Assembly (NCBI GenBank): GCA_024234615.1
Contig: JACKNY010000003.1
Coordinates: 62,001-126,000, forward strand
Reading direction: 5' to 3'
Length of the DNA stretch: 64,000 nucleotides
From: Pseudomonadales bacterium
GTDB taxonomy: Bacteria > Pseudomonadota > Gammaproteobacteria > Pseudomonadales > IMCC2047
Below the pieces are notes generated by a model. That model was not told the DNA's origin. It ran no database searches and saw only the letters and a program-made list of their open reading frames with translations. Made by a program: the position numbers and the translations under genes. Position 1 is the first letter of the stretch. Each line of letters starts with the position of its first letter. Below, piece by piece: positions 51,671 to 60,942 of this stretch.

Positions 51671-51931
51671 TTATTCAACGGCTAAAAGGGCGTCTAGCTC
51701 GCCAGCATCATCCAAGGCACTGAGATCTGTATAACCACCCACATGTCGTTCACCAATCCAGATTTGCGGCACCGTATGACGCCCGCTTAATCTCACCATT
51801 TCCTGCATTTGCAGGATATCCTCATCAACTCTAATATCCTGATACTCGATACCTTTGTCGTTGAGTAACCGCCGCGCTCTAATACAATAGGAACAAAACT
51901 TTGTAGTATAAATCTTGACCAGTGCCGACAT
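51671..51931 (-). CDS. grxC: Glutaredoxin 3
   Basis: An 86-residue glutaredoxin, which reduces disulfides with glutathione. The active site is FCSYCIRARRLL, that is CSYC instead of the commoner CPYC. The cis-Pro segment RHTVPQIWIGERHVGGYTDL is the GSH-binding part. 12 bases after yibN and 39 bases before secB, on the same strand. Confidence 0.95.
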   Translation of the reverse strand: MSALVKIYTTKFCSYCIRARRLLNDKGIEYQDIRVDEDILQMQEMVRLSGRHTVPQIWIGERHVGGYTDLSALDDAGELDALLAVE

Positions 51932-51943
51932 AAAAGTGCGTGT

Positions 51944-52360
51944 TTAGCTTTTCACCACCGGCAGATTAGATGAACCCCACTCAGCCATGCCGCCTGCCAT
52001 ACGGGTAACTTGATTATAGCCTGCTTTCATGAGTATTTTGGCGGCCGCACCGGAGTGTTGACCCATTTTACAAACCAAGATGATGGGGCGGTCTTTATAT
52101 TTTTCCAACTCTGTCAGATGGCCTGAAAGGCTGGTATAAGGAATATTTAAGGCGTCAACGATATGTCCGCTTTTAAATTCAGCCTGCGGTCGCAAATCCA
52201 GCACGACGGCCTTTTCCCGATTAATTAATTTAGTTGCTTCATGGGTGGATACGCTTTGCCCACCCCGTTTATTTTCCGTAACCACCAACGCAATCAGTAA
52301 CACCACCAACGCGGTGGCCAACAGCATATGATTGCCAATAAACTCGAATACCTGCTCCAA
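51944..52360 (-). CDS. yibN: Rhodanese-like membrane-anchored protein (YibN)
   Basis: A 138-residue protein with an N-terminal membrane segment (about 9-27, MLLATALVVLLIALVV) and a rhodanese domain. The catalytic-loop Cys is in IILVCKMGQHSGAAAKIL, and the CH2-like VVLDLRPQAEFKSGHI is present. It could transfer sulfur or act as a phosphatase-like regulator. YibN was linked to membrane protein insertion in E. coli. First gene of yibN-grxC-secB. Confidence 0.92.
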   Translation of the reverse strand: MEQVFEFIGNHMLLATALVVLLIALVVTENKRGGQSVSTHEATKLINREKAVVLDLRPQAEFKSGHIVDALNIPYTSLSGHLTELEKYKDRPIILVCKMGQHSGAAAKILMKAGYNQVTRMAGGMAEWGSSNLPVVKS

Positions 52361-52421
52361 TGCCTGACTCCGTTAAAAAATCGATGCGAAAGTATACACT
52401 GCAATCACTCATGACTAAACA

Positions 52422-52444
52422 GCCCCCATTAATTTAATGAGGGC
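52422..52444. repeat. Imperfect palindrome in the yibN-gpmI divergent region
   Basis: Two 11-base arms with a single mismatch lie around one central base (GCCCCCATTAA and its near complement). A T-rich stretch begins about 8 bases after on the plus side. It could be a terminator of an unseen short transcript, or an operator for the divergent genes. The rest of the 274-base gap shows nothing else clear. Confidence 0.45.
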
Positions 52445-52634
52445 CTCTAACCTTTTATTTTACTAACAAAATATTTGCTCTGGCGCACCTTGCTCCGCTC
52501 AGCTGAATAGCCATCACAGGCTGTTCCGGTTAGAATCAGCGCTGACGGGATTAGAGCCCTCTAGTTAACTCATTCGGCATCTATTCCATCAATCAAGTAT
52601 TTTCAACCATCAGATAAAGAGATTGATAGCCTGC

Positions 52635-54185
52635 ATGACAACAGCACCCAAACCCATTGCCCTTATTATTCTCGACGGATGGGGTCACAGCGATACCTCC
52701 GACGCCAACGCTATCGAGGCGGCCAACACACCGGTCTGGGATAGACTCTGGCAAAATTCGCCGCACGCACTAATCTCAGCTTCCGGCATGGATGTTGGGC
52801 TACCCGCTGATCAGATGGGAAACTCCGAGGTCGGACATATGGTGATGGGGGCAGGACGTGTGGTTTATCAAAACTATACCCGTATCACCAAAGCCATTAC
52901 TGATGGCGATTTTTTTTGCAACCCTGCACTCTGTTCGGCGGTTGATAAAGCCGTTATAGGCGGACGTTCCGTACACATTTATGGACTCTTATCCCCGGGC
53001 GGCGTCCACAGTCACGAAGATCACATTCACGCCATGGTGGATCTTGCCGCGCAACGGGGAGCAACCAATATTTACATCCATGCTTTTCTGGACGGCAGAG
53101 ATACACCTCCACGTAGTGCTAAAACTTCCCTGGAAAAACTGCAAGCCAAGCTGGATCAACTTGGTTGCGGACGAATTGTCTCGATTATTGGGCGATACTA
53201 TGCAATGGATCGTGATAATCGCTGGGATCGGGTCGAGCAGGCTTATGACATGCTAACGCAGGGACACGCAAAGTATCAGGCCAGTACAGCGGTCGCAGCT
53301 TTAGAGCAGGCCTATGCACGCGACGAAAATGATGAATTCGTTAAAGCAACACTGGTAGTTGGTGCGCATGAACAACCCATCAAAATAGAAAATGGCGATG
53401 CCATCATTTGTATGAATTTTCGCTCCGATCGGGCTCGCGAAATCACCCGCGCTTTTGTCGATGATGAATTCGATGGTTTCAAACGCAAAGTCAGACCGGT
53501 TTTATCCGACTACGTCATGCTGACCGAATACGCTGCCAATATTGAAACCAGCTGTGCTTATCCGCCCGACACTCTTAACAACGCTATCGGGGAATATCTG
53601 TCCAAACTCGGTAAACGTCAACTGCGTATCGCTGAGACTGAAAAGTACGCGCATGTCACCTTTTTCTTTAGCGGTGGCCAGGAACAGGAATATGTTGGCG
53701 AAGATCGCATTCTGATCCCTTCCCCGCAGGTGGCGACTTACGATCTCAAACCGGAAATGAGCGCACCCGAAGTGACGGATAAATTAGTAGAAGCTATAGA
53801 GTTGGGCGGTTATGACCTGATCGTTTGTAATTTCGCAAACGGCGATATGGTGGGGCATACTGGAATTTTTACAGCGGCGGTTAAAGCCGTGGAAGCTGTC
53901 GACGGCTGTCTTGGACGCATCATTGCCGCGCTCAACAAGGTGGGAGGCGAATGTATCATTACTGCCGATCACGGCAACGTCGAACAGATGAATGATACCG
54001 AATCAGGCCAACCCCATACCGCCCATACCTGCGAACTGGTGCCACTAGTTTATGTTTCTCAGCGTGACTGCATGATGGAAAAACGGGAAGGCGGCTTAGC
54101 TGATATTGCTCCCACGTTACTCTACCTGATGGGTTTAGAGCAGCCGGAAGAGATGACGGGCGAATCAATGGTTCGATTTTTATAG
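52635..54185 (+). CDS. gpmI: 2,3-bisphosphoglycerate-independent phosphoglycerate mutase
   Basis: A 516-residue cofactor-independent mutase, a manganese enzyme of glycolysis. The N-terminal metal site is LIILDGWGHSD. The catalytic Ser is in GNSEVGHMVMGAGRVVYQ (about residue 66), and later metal ligands are in NFANGDMVGHTG and ITADHGNVEQM. The ATG at 52635 matches homologues; the TTG at 52623 would add four residues. It is followed 7 bases later by envC. Confidence 0.97.
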   Translation: MTTAPKPIALIILDGWGHSDTSDANAIEAANTPVWDRLWQNSPHALISASGMDVGLPADQMGNSEVGHMVMGAGRVVYQNYTRITKAITDGDFFCNPALCSAVDKAVIGGRSVHIYGLLSPGGVHSHEDHIHAMVDLAAQRGATNIYIHAFLDGRDTPPRSAKTSLEKLQAKLDQLGCGRIVSIIGRYYAMDRDNRWDRVEQAYDMLTQGHAKYQASTAVAALEQAYARDENDEFVKATLVVGAHEQPIKIENGDAIICMNFRSDRAREITRAFVDDEFDGFKRKVRPVLSDYVMLTEYAANIETSCAYPPDTLNNAIGEYLSKLGKRQLRIAETEKYAHVTFFFSGGQEQEYVGEDRILIPSPQVATYDLKPEMSAPEVTDKLVEAIELGGYDLIVCNFANGDMVGHTGIFTAAVKAVEAVDGCLGRIIAALNKVGGECIITADHGNVEQMNDTESGQPHTAHTCELVPLVYVSQRDCMMEKREGGLADIAPTLLYLMGLEQPEEMTGESMVRFL

Positions 54186-54192
54186 TCAGCGA

Positions 54193-55371
54193 ATGGCGTC
54201 TATGGGCCGAATCACAATAGTATTTCGCTTGCTTATTCTGACCTGTTGCCTACTGGCGTTAGGCGGCTTTCAGCATACTCTGGCAGCAGTTGATGCAAAG
54301 GCGACTGAGCAACAGCTGCAGACACTCAAGAAAAGTATTGGCGAATTACGAACCTGGCTCGATAGTGCAAAGGGACAGCAGAGCCAGCTGCAAAAGGAAT
54401 TAAAGCAATCAGAAATTGTGGTTGGAGAAACCGCCTCCAAAATCCGCCACGTCGCCAATAAGATCGACCAGACTCAAACAAAGCTAAAACAGCTCGAAGC
54501 CACACGTCGCCAACTTTTAAACTCACAACATCAGCAAGAACAACGGCTCGCACATCAAATACGTGCCGCTTACAGTATCGGTCGGCAAGAATACCTAAAG
54601 GTATTACTGAATCAGGAGCAACCCGACCAAGTCGCACGTGCCTTAACCTATTACGGTTATTTCAATCGCGCACGCACAGAGCAGATCGAAGCCTATCGAG
54701 AAACCCTGACCCAATTACAAACTACCGAAGCCGACATTGATCAGGAAAATCAAGTTCTTCAGCAAGAAAAACAACAACTGGAGGAGAAGCGCGCAGCACT
54801 CAGCGCCAGCAAGCAAAAGCGCCAACAGGTGCTGCTTCAACTAGAGGGAAACATTCAAAATAAGGACCAGGAGCTAGCAAAGCTTTTGGCTGATCGCAAA
54901 CGTCTAGAGGAACTCTTGGAAGCCGTTAAAAAGACCTTAGCCGAGCTAAAGATACCAGTTTCTTCGGCGCCTATCACTCAGCTTAAAGGTCGTCTACCCT
55001 GGCCAGCTCACGGTAATATTGTCCGGCGCTTTGGCAGTAAAGACTCCGCCTCCAGCGCCAGCTGGAACGGTGTCCTGATTGCCGCTTCCGAAGGCGCTGA
55101 AGTTACCGCCGTTCACTCCGGCAGAGTGGTTTTTGCCGACTGGCTGCGCGGCTTTGGCCTATTGATAATAATTGATCATGGCAATGGCTATATGAGTCTT
55201 TACGGACATAACCAAACGCTCTACAAAGAAACCGGAGATTGGGTTGCCTCCAATCAAGTCATTGCCAGCGTCGGCGATAGCGGCGGCCGCAAAAATGCTG
55301 GACTTTACTTTGAAATTCGCCACAACGGCCAACCACAAAACCCGCAACACTGGATACTAACCAAGAAATAA
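54193..55371 (+). CDS. envC: Murein hydrolase activator EnvC
   Basis: A 392-residue periplasmic EnvC, which activates AmiA/AmiB amidases at division. A signal peptide (about 1-32) is followed by a very long coiled coil (about 35-255). The C-terminal LytM/M23 domain reads LPWPAHGNIVRRFG to NPQHWI. Its zinc ligands are degenerate: the HxxxD region is WNGVLIAASEG and the HxH is replaced in GLYFEIRHNG. It is thus an activator, not an enzyme. 7 bases after gpmI. Confidence 0.94.
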   Translation: MASMGRITIVFRLLILTCCLLALGGFQHTLAAVDAKATEQQLQTLKKSIGELRTWLDSAKGQQSQLQKELKQSEIVVGETASKIRHVANKIDQTQTKLKQLEATRRQLLNSQHQQEQRLAHQIRAAYSIGRQEYLKVLLNQEQPDQVARALTYYGYFNRARTEQIEAYRETLTQLQTTEADIDQENQVLQQEKQQLEEKRAALSASKQKRQQVLLQLEGNIQNKDQELAKLLADRKRLEELLEAVKKTLAELKIPVSSAPITQLKGRLPWPAHGNIVRRFGSKDSASSASWNGVLIAASEGAEVTAVHSGRVVFADWLRGFGLLIIIDHGNGYMSLYGHNQTLYKETGDWVASNQVIASVGDSGGRKNAGLYFEIRHNGQPQNPQHWILTKK

Positions 55372-55549
55372 CCGCCCGGCTCAACTCTTTTGCAACGTTA
55401 TGCATTTTCAAACACTTCTGCGTCCGCTAATTTGTTAGATACCGGCACTTTGGTAACGGTGCGACAACCGCGATCATAAATACAATGACTCCATCATGCC
55501 GCTTGGGTAATATAAGCCAAATTCTTTTTCCATTTAGGCGTCGCATGCT

Positions 55550-56893
55550 ATGCAGTTATTCTCTTGCCCTTTAAAAATACTCAGTATTGGGATAGTTATT
55601 CTCTCTCTGACATTACCAGTGTCGGCCGACGAAGCACCGCCGGGTAATTTCGAGGCAGATGAATCTGAAGCACAGGAGACACTGCTACCGCTAGAAGAGT
55701 TACGCACCTTTACCGATATTTTTGACCGCATCAAAAAAGCCTACGTTGAGCCGGTTGAAGATAGCGTGCTGCTAGAAAACGCCATTAAGGGAATGCTCGA
55801 AGGTCTCGACCCCCATTCGGTTTATCTGGAAAAGGAAGCCTTTGATGATCTCCAGGAAAATACCAAAGGCGAATTCGGTGGTCTTGGTCTTGAGGTTGAA
55901 ATGGAGGATGGTTTCGTCAAAGTGGTCTCTCCAATCGATGACACCCCAGCCCTTAAAGCTGGCATTCGATCACAAGATTTAATTTTAAAAATTGACGATG
56001 CCCCAGTCAAAGGTATGAGTCTGCTAGATGCGGTTAACCTAATGCGTGGCGATCCCGGCACAGATATAACGTTAACGATTGCCCGCGAAGGCGAAACCAA
56101 GCCTCTGATTATTACGCTCACACGTGACATCATCAAGGTGGCCAGTATTAAGAGTAAATCCTTGGAAGCGGGCTTTGGTTATATCAGAATCACGCAGTTC
56201 CAGGTCACTACTGGCGACGATTTGGTTAAAGCGATTAAAAAATTGCGCAAAACAAATAGCCCATTAAAGGGCTTAGTTTTGGATCTGAGAAATAATCCTG
56301 GTGGCGTTCTGAATGCTGCGGTGGAAGTGAGCGATGCCTTTCTTAGCGATGGCTTGATTGTTTACACCAAAGGTCGTTTACCTAATTCCGAATTGCGCTA
56401 TAGCGCCACACCAGAAGATCCTAGCCAGCAAGTTCCAGTAGTCGTATTGATTAATGGCGGCTCTGCCTCTGCCTCTGAAATCGTAGCCGGTGCGCTTCAA
56501 GACCACCAGCGTGCAGTCATAATGGGAACCGAAAGCTTTGGCAAGGGATCGGTTCAAACTGTGTTACCGCTGAATAATGAACGCGCGCTTAAACTCACTA
56601 CCGCACGTTATTATACCCCCAGCGGGCGCTCGATTCAGGCGGAAGGCATTACACCGGATATCAATATCGAAAATGCGAAAGTAACGGCCTTGGGCACGGG
56701 GTCGTTGCGCTTTAAGGAGGCAGACCTAAAAGGGCATCTCGAACATACTGATGATCAAAAGGTCAAAAACAAGAAAATCGAATCGGCTCAAGCAGACGGC
56801 CATGAAATGGATTTGGCTGAAACTGATTTTCAATTGCATGAAGCATTAAATTTATTGAAGGGAATTTATATTATTAATCGTACCCGTAAATAG
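55550..56893 (+). CDS. ctpA: C-terminal processing peptidase (S41, CtpA/Prc-like)
   Basis: A 447-residue exported serine protease. A signal peptide covers residues 1-24. A PDZ domain (about 100-180) has FGGLGLEVEMEDGFVKVVSP. The catalytic Ser is in INGGSASASEIVAGAL (about residue 305), and the Lys is in GTESFGKGSVQTVLPL (about 330). Such proteases trim or degrade envelope proteins and often control peptidoglycan hydrolases, which would fit the neighbouring envC. yibQ starts 4 bases after its stop. Confidence 0.94.
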   Translation: MQLFSCPLKILSIGIVILSLTLPVSADEAPPGNFEADESEAQETLLPLEELRTFTDIFDRIKKAYVEPVEDSVLLENAIKGMLEGLDPHSVYLEKEAFDDLQENTKGEFGGLGLEVEMEDGFVKVVSPIDDTPALKAGIRSQDLILKIDDAPVKGMSLLDAVNLMRGDPGTDITLTIAREGETKPLIITLTRDIIKVASIKSKSLEAGFGYIRITQFQVTTGDDLVKAIKKLRKTNSPLKGLVLDLRNNPGGVLNAAVEVSDAFLSDGLIVYTKGRLPNSELRYSATPEDPSQQVPVVVLINGGSASASEIVAGALQDHQRAVIMGTESFGKGSVQTVLPLNNERALKLTTARYYTPSGRSIQAEGITPDINIENAKVTALGTGSLRFKEADLKGHLEHTDDQKVKNKKIESAQADGHEMDLAETDFQLHEALNLLKGIYIINRTRK

Positions 56894-56897
56894 CGCG

Positions 56898-57764
56898 GTG
56901 GTAGTGAGACGTTTTCGGTTGCGCTGGCTGTTGCTCATTGTTTTTTGCTATCCGTTGTGGTCCGCTGCCGACTCGATCGAGCCAGCAGCAATCACTATCA
57001 TTATCGATGATCTAGGTTATAACCTGAATCAGGGTATGCGCGCGGTTGCTCTGCCAGGGCCGGTAACCTTCGCAGTGCTACCCTATAGTCCACACAGCAA
57101 AAAGCTTGCTGAGGCAGCGCATAACCGTGATAAAGAAGTGATGCTGCATATGCCCATGGACAATGGCAGCGGACTTTCACCAGGCCCAGGTGTGTTAACG
57201 GCAAAGCAGGATCAAACCACCTTTCGCCAGCAACTAGAACAAGCAATCCAAGCCATTCCCCACCTACAGGGAATTAACAACCACATGGGAAGCAGCCTGA
57301 CCCAAAATACCCAACGCATGAAATGGGTGATGGCCAGCCTCAAGAATCGTTCGCTTTACTTTGTTGATAGCCGCACAACAGCGCTATCTGTTGCTGGCGC
57401 AACCGCTCGGCGCCAGCATATACCCAGCCTGGAAAGAGATGTTTTTCTTGATCACGATCCGACGCCGGCAGCAATAGATAAGCAATTTAAGCGCCTCATC
57501 AAGCTGGCGAAAAAACAAGGGAGCGCTGTTGCCATAGGGCACCCTTATCCCAGCACATTGGGTTATTTAGAAAACGTTATACCAAAGCTGGACGCCATGG
57601 GAATTTTTTTAGTTTCGCCCTCAGGACTATTAATGCTCAAGCAAGCAAAAACCAGAAATACAGAAACCCATTCAGACAAAGCCCTGGTGATTGCGGCTTT
57701 ACCAACAAACCGGTCTCATTGCACCATCACTGAACAGCTAGAGCGTCGAATAGTTACCTGTTAA
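56898..57764 (+). CDS. yibQ: Divergent polysaccharide deacetylase (YibQ family)
   Basis: A 288-residue exported protein of the divergent polysaccharide deacetylase group. A signal peptide (about 1-25) precedes the beta-strand ITIIIDDLGYNLNQGM, which carries the paired Asp of the metal site. Conserved VMLHMPMDNG, INNHMGSSLTQ, and FVDSRTTA follow. The substrate is unknown; position next to envC and ctpA suggests the cell wall. Start is GTG. Its last codons overlap hpaF on the other strand by 11 bases. Confidence 0.9.
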   Translation: MVVRRFRLRWLLLIVFCYPLWSAADSIEPAAITIIIDDLGYNLNQGMRAVALPGPVTFAVLPYSPHSKKLAEAAHNRDKEVMLHMPMDNGSGLSPGPGVLTAKQDQTTFRQQLEQAIQAIPHLQGINNHMGSSLTQNTQRMKWVMASLKNRSLYFVDSRTTALSVAGATARRQHIPSLERDVFLDHDPTPAAIDKQFKRLIKLAKKQGSAVAIGHPYPSTLGYLENVIPKLDAMGIFLVSPSGLLMLKQAKTRNTETHSDKALVIAALPTNRSHCTITEQLERRIVTC

Positions 57765-58140
57765 ATTTCTGGTGAATATTATTCTTTTTGAAGTTGAGCA
57801 GCGGATGCAGCTCTGTCATTTCGAAGGAAATCCCTAAATACTGTCGATCAAATATTGGCTGTAGATGTTGCGTCAATATCGCAAAAAATTTCTCCGCCTC
57901 TGTCTTTTGCACCGCTGGTTCACGGCCATGACCAATTTTAGCGGTGAGATGCACAAATGCCATACTCGGGTCACCGTCAGCAATACGATACTGTTCACAC
58001 CGAACGGCTCGACTGCGGATGCCTCCCAGCGGAAATATACCACTGCTACTGGCACAGTGATGCAGTTTTTCAAAGAGGTTATCCAGATCCAGCAATTCGT
58101 CGTTCAGGTTCGCAGAGTACTCCAGAATAAAATGCGGCAT
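57754..58140 (-). CDS. hpaF: 5-carboxymethyl-2-hydroxymuconate delta-isomerase
   Basis: A 128-residue tautomerase-superfamily CHMI (HpaF/HpcD). The catalytic Pro is residue 2 (MPHFILEYSANL), exposed after Met removal. FPLGGIRSRAVRCEQYRI and FVHLTAKIGHGR hold the substrate-binding arginines. It converts 5-carboxymethyl-2-hydroxymuconate to the oxo form in homoprotocatechuate breakdown. Last gene of hpaE-hpaD-hpaF, one base after hpaD. Confidence 0.93.
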   Translation of the reverse strand: MPHFILEYSANLNDELLDLDNLFEKLHHCASSSGIFPLGGIRSRAVRCEQYRIADGDPSMAFVHLTAKIGHGREPAVQKTEAEKFFAILTQHLQPIFDRQYLGISFEMTELHPLLNFKKNNIHQKFNR

Positions 58141-58141
58141 A

Positions 58142-58993
58142 CTACTCTCCTAGCGGGAATTCAGCGTTAACCTGCCCCGTCCCCGAGCTGGCAAAATAGT
58201 TGCCGATCACTTCCACCTTACCCTTATATTTATCCCAACCCAGCATACCTAAGAGCATGACGGTGTCATGCATGCCGCCCTCACCATGACAGGTCTCAGC
58301 GTACTCTGGCAGCATCTTGGTAAAAATATCCCACTGCCCGCTTTCCCATAGCTGAAGCACACGAACATCCACCTGTTTATAAAATTCTCTACTTATTTTA
58401 TGTATCCCTGCCGCCGCATCTTTATTGTCATGGAAACGGTGCGATAAAGACCCACTGGCTAGTACCATCACTTTGCTGTCACTAGCCTCGATTGCTGAGC
58501 GTACCGCCTCGCCAAATACACGCGATTCGGCCTGCGTATGCCAGGCACACCAACCCGCGATAGAAACCACCTTGAAATAGCCGTCTTCATTCATATAGCG
58601 GCAGGGCACTAGGGTGCCGTATTCCAACTCCAACGAATCGATTTCATGAGCGCGGGTTTCCACACCCCGCTGGTTGGCATGCTCAGCAATCAGGCGACCA
58701 AGCTCTGGGTTGCCTTCGTAGCTATAGGACATGTCCTGAATAAAGTGCGGCAATTCATTACTGGTGTAAATGCCCGCAAAGCGCTTATTGCAGTTGATGT
58801 GATAACCACTGTTCACTAACCAGTGCACATCAAACACCAAAATCGTGTCGACACCTCTTGCCCGGGCACGACGACTCAGCTCACGATGTCCTTCGATGGC
58901 CTGTTCGCGACAACCCTGATGCGGCCCCGGCAGTTCTGAAAGGTACATTGAGGGGACATGTGTAATTTTTGCTGCAAGTGCTATTTCACCCAT
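58142..58993 (-). CDS. hpaD: 3,4-dihydroxyphenylacetate 2,3-dioxygenase
   Basis: A 283-residue class III (LigB-type) extradiol dioxygenase that opens the ring of homoprotocatechuate. ALAAKITHVPSMYLSELPG and VFDVHWLVNSGYHIN hold iron-binding His, and MVLASGSLSHRF the second-sphere His. CHGEGGMHDTVMLLGMLGW is highly conserved with E. coli HpaD/HpcB. Downstream of hpaE by 38 bases, upstream of hpaF. Confidence 0.96.
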   Translation of the reverse strand: MGEIALAAKITHVPSMYLSELPGPHQGCREQAIEGHRELSRRARARGVDTILVFDVHWLVNSGYHINCNKRFAGIYTSNELPHFIQDMSYSYEGNPELGRLIAEHANQRGVETRAHEIDSLELEYGTLVPCRYMNEDGYFKVVSIAGWCAWHTQAESRVFGEAVRSAIEASDSKVMVLASGSLSHRFHDNKDAAAGIHKISREFYKQVDVRVLQLWESGQWDIFTKMLPEYAETCHGEGGMHDTVMLLGMLGWDKYKGKVEVIGNYFASSGTGQVNAEFPLGE

Positions 58994-59031
58994 TGTTTTC
59001 TCCTTCCCGAACGCCGATCAACTATTATTTA

Positions 59032-60549
59032 TTAGCGGCCCAATACAGGTACTTTATGGGTGCCGTGGGCAATACAGACGTTCTTGGTTTCCATATAAAA
59101 CTCGAAGCTGTAATCACCACCATCGCGGCCAATACCGCTGCTCTTAACGCCCCCGAATGGAGATGGTAAATTACGATTATTCTCCGAGTTCACCCATACC
59201 ATACCAGCGTCCAGTTGCTCCGCCATACGAATCGCACGACCAGAATCATTCGTCCAGATATAACCGCTTAAACCGTAGGGAGTGTCGTTCGCAATCTGAA
59301 CCGCTTGTTCTTCTGTATCGAAGCTGATCGCGGTCAGCACCGGCCCGAATATTTCTTCGCGCGCGATTTTCATCTGGTTGTTCGCTCCGGTGAACAGTGT
59401 TGGTGCAACGTAGTTACCAGCACCCAAATCAGCACGAGCACTACCGCCAACAGCAATCGTCGCGCCATCCGCTTTGGCGGCATCCATATAACTCAGCACT
59501 TTCTCGTAGTGCGAACGGTGGATCAAGGGCCCGACTTCAGTAGCGGGGTCCAGCGGATGGCCCACCTTGAGATTTTTTACCCGCTGCTCCAAAGCCGCAA
59601 TAAAGCGATCGCGAATACCGCTTTGAATCAACAACCGACTGCTGGAAGTACAGCGTTGCCCGTTAAGGCTATAAATCATGAATACCACCGCATCCAACGC
59701 CCGGTCAAAATCAGCGTCATCAAACACCAACACGGGGTTTTTACCGCCTAACTCAAAATGCACTCGCTTCAGGGTTGGCGCGCCCTGCGCCATAATATGG
59801 CTGCCAGTCACCGTTTCACCAACAAAGGCCACTGCCTTGATCGCCGGATGCTCAGTGAGACCTTTACCCACCACTTCACCAAAACCATTCACCGTATTCC
59901 AAACCCCCGCTGGCAGCCCTGCTTCATGGCTGATCTCGGCCAGCAACATGGCCGAAAGGGGGCTAAATTCAGCCGGCTTGTGCACTATTGTACAGCCAGA
60001 GGCTAAGGCAGGGGCAATTTTCCAGGTTGCCAACATGAACGGCGTGTTCCAGGGTGTAATCACCGCCACCGGACCAATGGGATTGCGCACCGTATAGTTG
60101 GTGTGCTCATCCTGATGCAAAGATTGTCCATTGCGCGCTTCGGGCGCTTTATCTGCAAAAAAGCGGAAATTATCAGCTCCCCGCACTGCCGCGGCCTTCA
60201 TGAACCGCAGCGGCTGCCCACAATCCATGCTTTCCACTAAAGCTATTTCATCAGCGCGTTCGACAATTTTATCGGCAAAGTGATTGAGTAGTTGTTTACG
60301 CTCTTTACCACTGATCGCACGCCAATCGGCAAACGCATTTTGCGCCGCCTCACAAGCCTGATTAACGTCCTCCTGCGTGCCCTCAACCACCTTGCCGAGG
60401 GCAGTGTTATCCACAGGTGTATAGTTTTCGAACTCAGCGTTACCAGTACCCTGAGTCATTTCACCGTTGATATAGTGGCCCGTCAGGTTACTTTTAAATC
60501 GCTCCAGATAAGCGTTTGCTCGCTCTAGGTTATCTGCAAATATCGACAT
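59032..60549 (-). CDS. hpaE: 5-carboxymethyl-2-hydroxymuconate semialdehyde dehydrogenase
   Basis: A 505-residue NAD-dependent aldehyde dehydrogenase. The catalytic Glu is in HFELGGKNPVLVF and the Cys in LNGQRCTSSSRLL. The NAD motif FVGETVTGSHIM and TPWNTPFMLATWKIAPAL are standard. The context (hpaD, hpaF) assigns the substrate as the ring-opening product. It is the first minus-strand gene, divergent from the DapA-type gene. Confidence 0.95.
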   Translation of the reverse strand: MSIFADNLERANAYLERFKSNLTGHYINGEMTQGTGNAEFENYTPVDNTALGKVVEGTQEDVNQACEAAQNAFADWRAISGKERKQLLNHFADKIVERADEIALVESMDCGQPLRFMKAAAVRGADNFRFFADKAPEARNGQSLHQDEHTNYTVRNPIGPVAVITPWNTPFMLATWKIAPALASGCTIVHKPAEFSPLSAMLLAEISHEAGLPAGVWNTVNGFGEVVGKGLTEHPAIKAVAFVGETVTGSHIMAQGAPTLKRVHFELGGKNPVLVFDDADFDRALDAVVFMIYSLNGQRCTSSSRLLIQSGIRDRFIAALEQRVKNLKVGHPLDPATEVGPLIHRSHYEKVLSYMDAAKADGATIAVGGSARADLGAGNYVAPTLFTGANNQMKIAREEIFGPVLTAISFDTEEQAVQIANDTPYGLSGYIWTNDSGRAIRMAEQLDAGMVWVNSENNRNLPSPFGGVKSSGIGRDGGDYSFEFYMETKNVCIAHGTHKVPVLGR

Positions 60550-60598
60550 ACTTGACTCTCTCTATTAATCGGTTTGCATAAAATTAGAAATACTATTT

Positions 60599-60646
60599 TT
60601 GGTAAAACTTAAAGCACTCTGATTGGTAAAACTTAAAGCACTATGA
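60599..60646. repeat. Tandem 24-bp direct repeat in the hpa divergent region
   Basis: Two head-to-tail copies (60599-60622 and 60623-60646) differ at one of 24 positions (C versus A). Each copy begins TTGGTAAAACTTAAAGCACT. It lies about 50 bases upstream of the hpaE start. It may be a recent slippage duplication or a doubled regulator site. Confidence 0.9.
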
Positions 60647-60797
60647 GTTTCATCCACCTCGACGTTTAAAGCTTTACGGATGTGCGTGCTGAATATCAGC
60701 CAGAGACTCACCAGGATAGAAATAAACATAACATGTTAAATATATTAGTACAAATTATTTTTTATTCACCAAGTGCGGCAATTATATAAGCACTAAT

Positions 60798-60822
60798 AAA
60801 AACCAATATTTTATTGGTTTTT
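60798..60822. promoter_or_regulatory. 25-bp palindrome, candidate HpaR operator
   Basis: A perfect inverted repeat of 11-bp arms, AAAAACCAATA and TATTGGTTTTT, with a 3-base centre. Long AT-rich dyads of this type are bound by MarR-family dimers, and hpaR is in the plus-strand operon next to it. A second shorter dyad, TAACATGTTA, lies at 60729-60738. The rest of the gap 60550-60942 is AT-rich with no ORF that I can support. Confidence 0.6.
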
Positions 60823-60942
60823 ATTGGGCTTTCCTGATTACAACACTAGTCGGCTTGCAATCAAACAAAATTTTAAATACTATTCATTTTATTTAACGTG
60901 TTAATTTTATATAGGCTTAGCTTTTTCAAGGAGACCAGATTA

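Noticed and set aside
52623..52634. TTG start of gpmI at 52623
   Set aside because: The ATG four codons later gives the normal family N-terminus.
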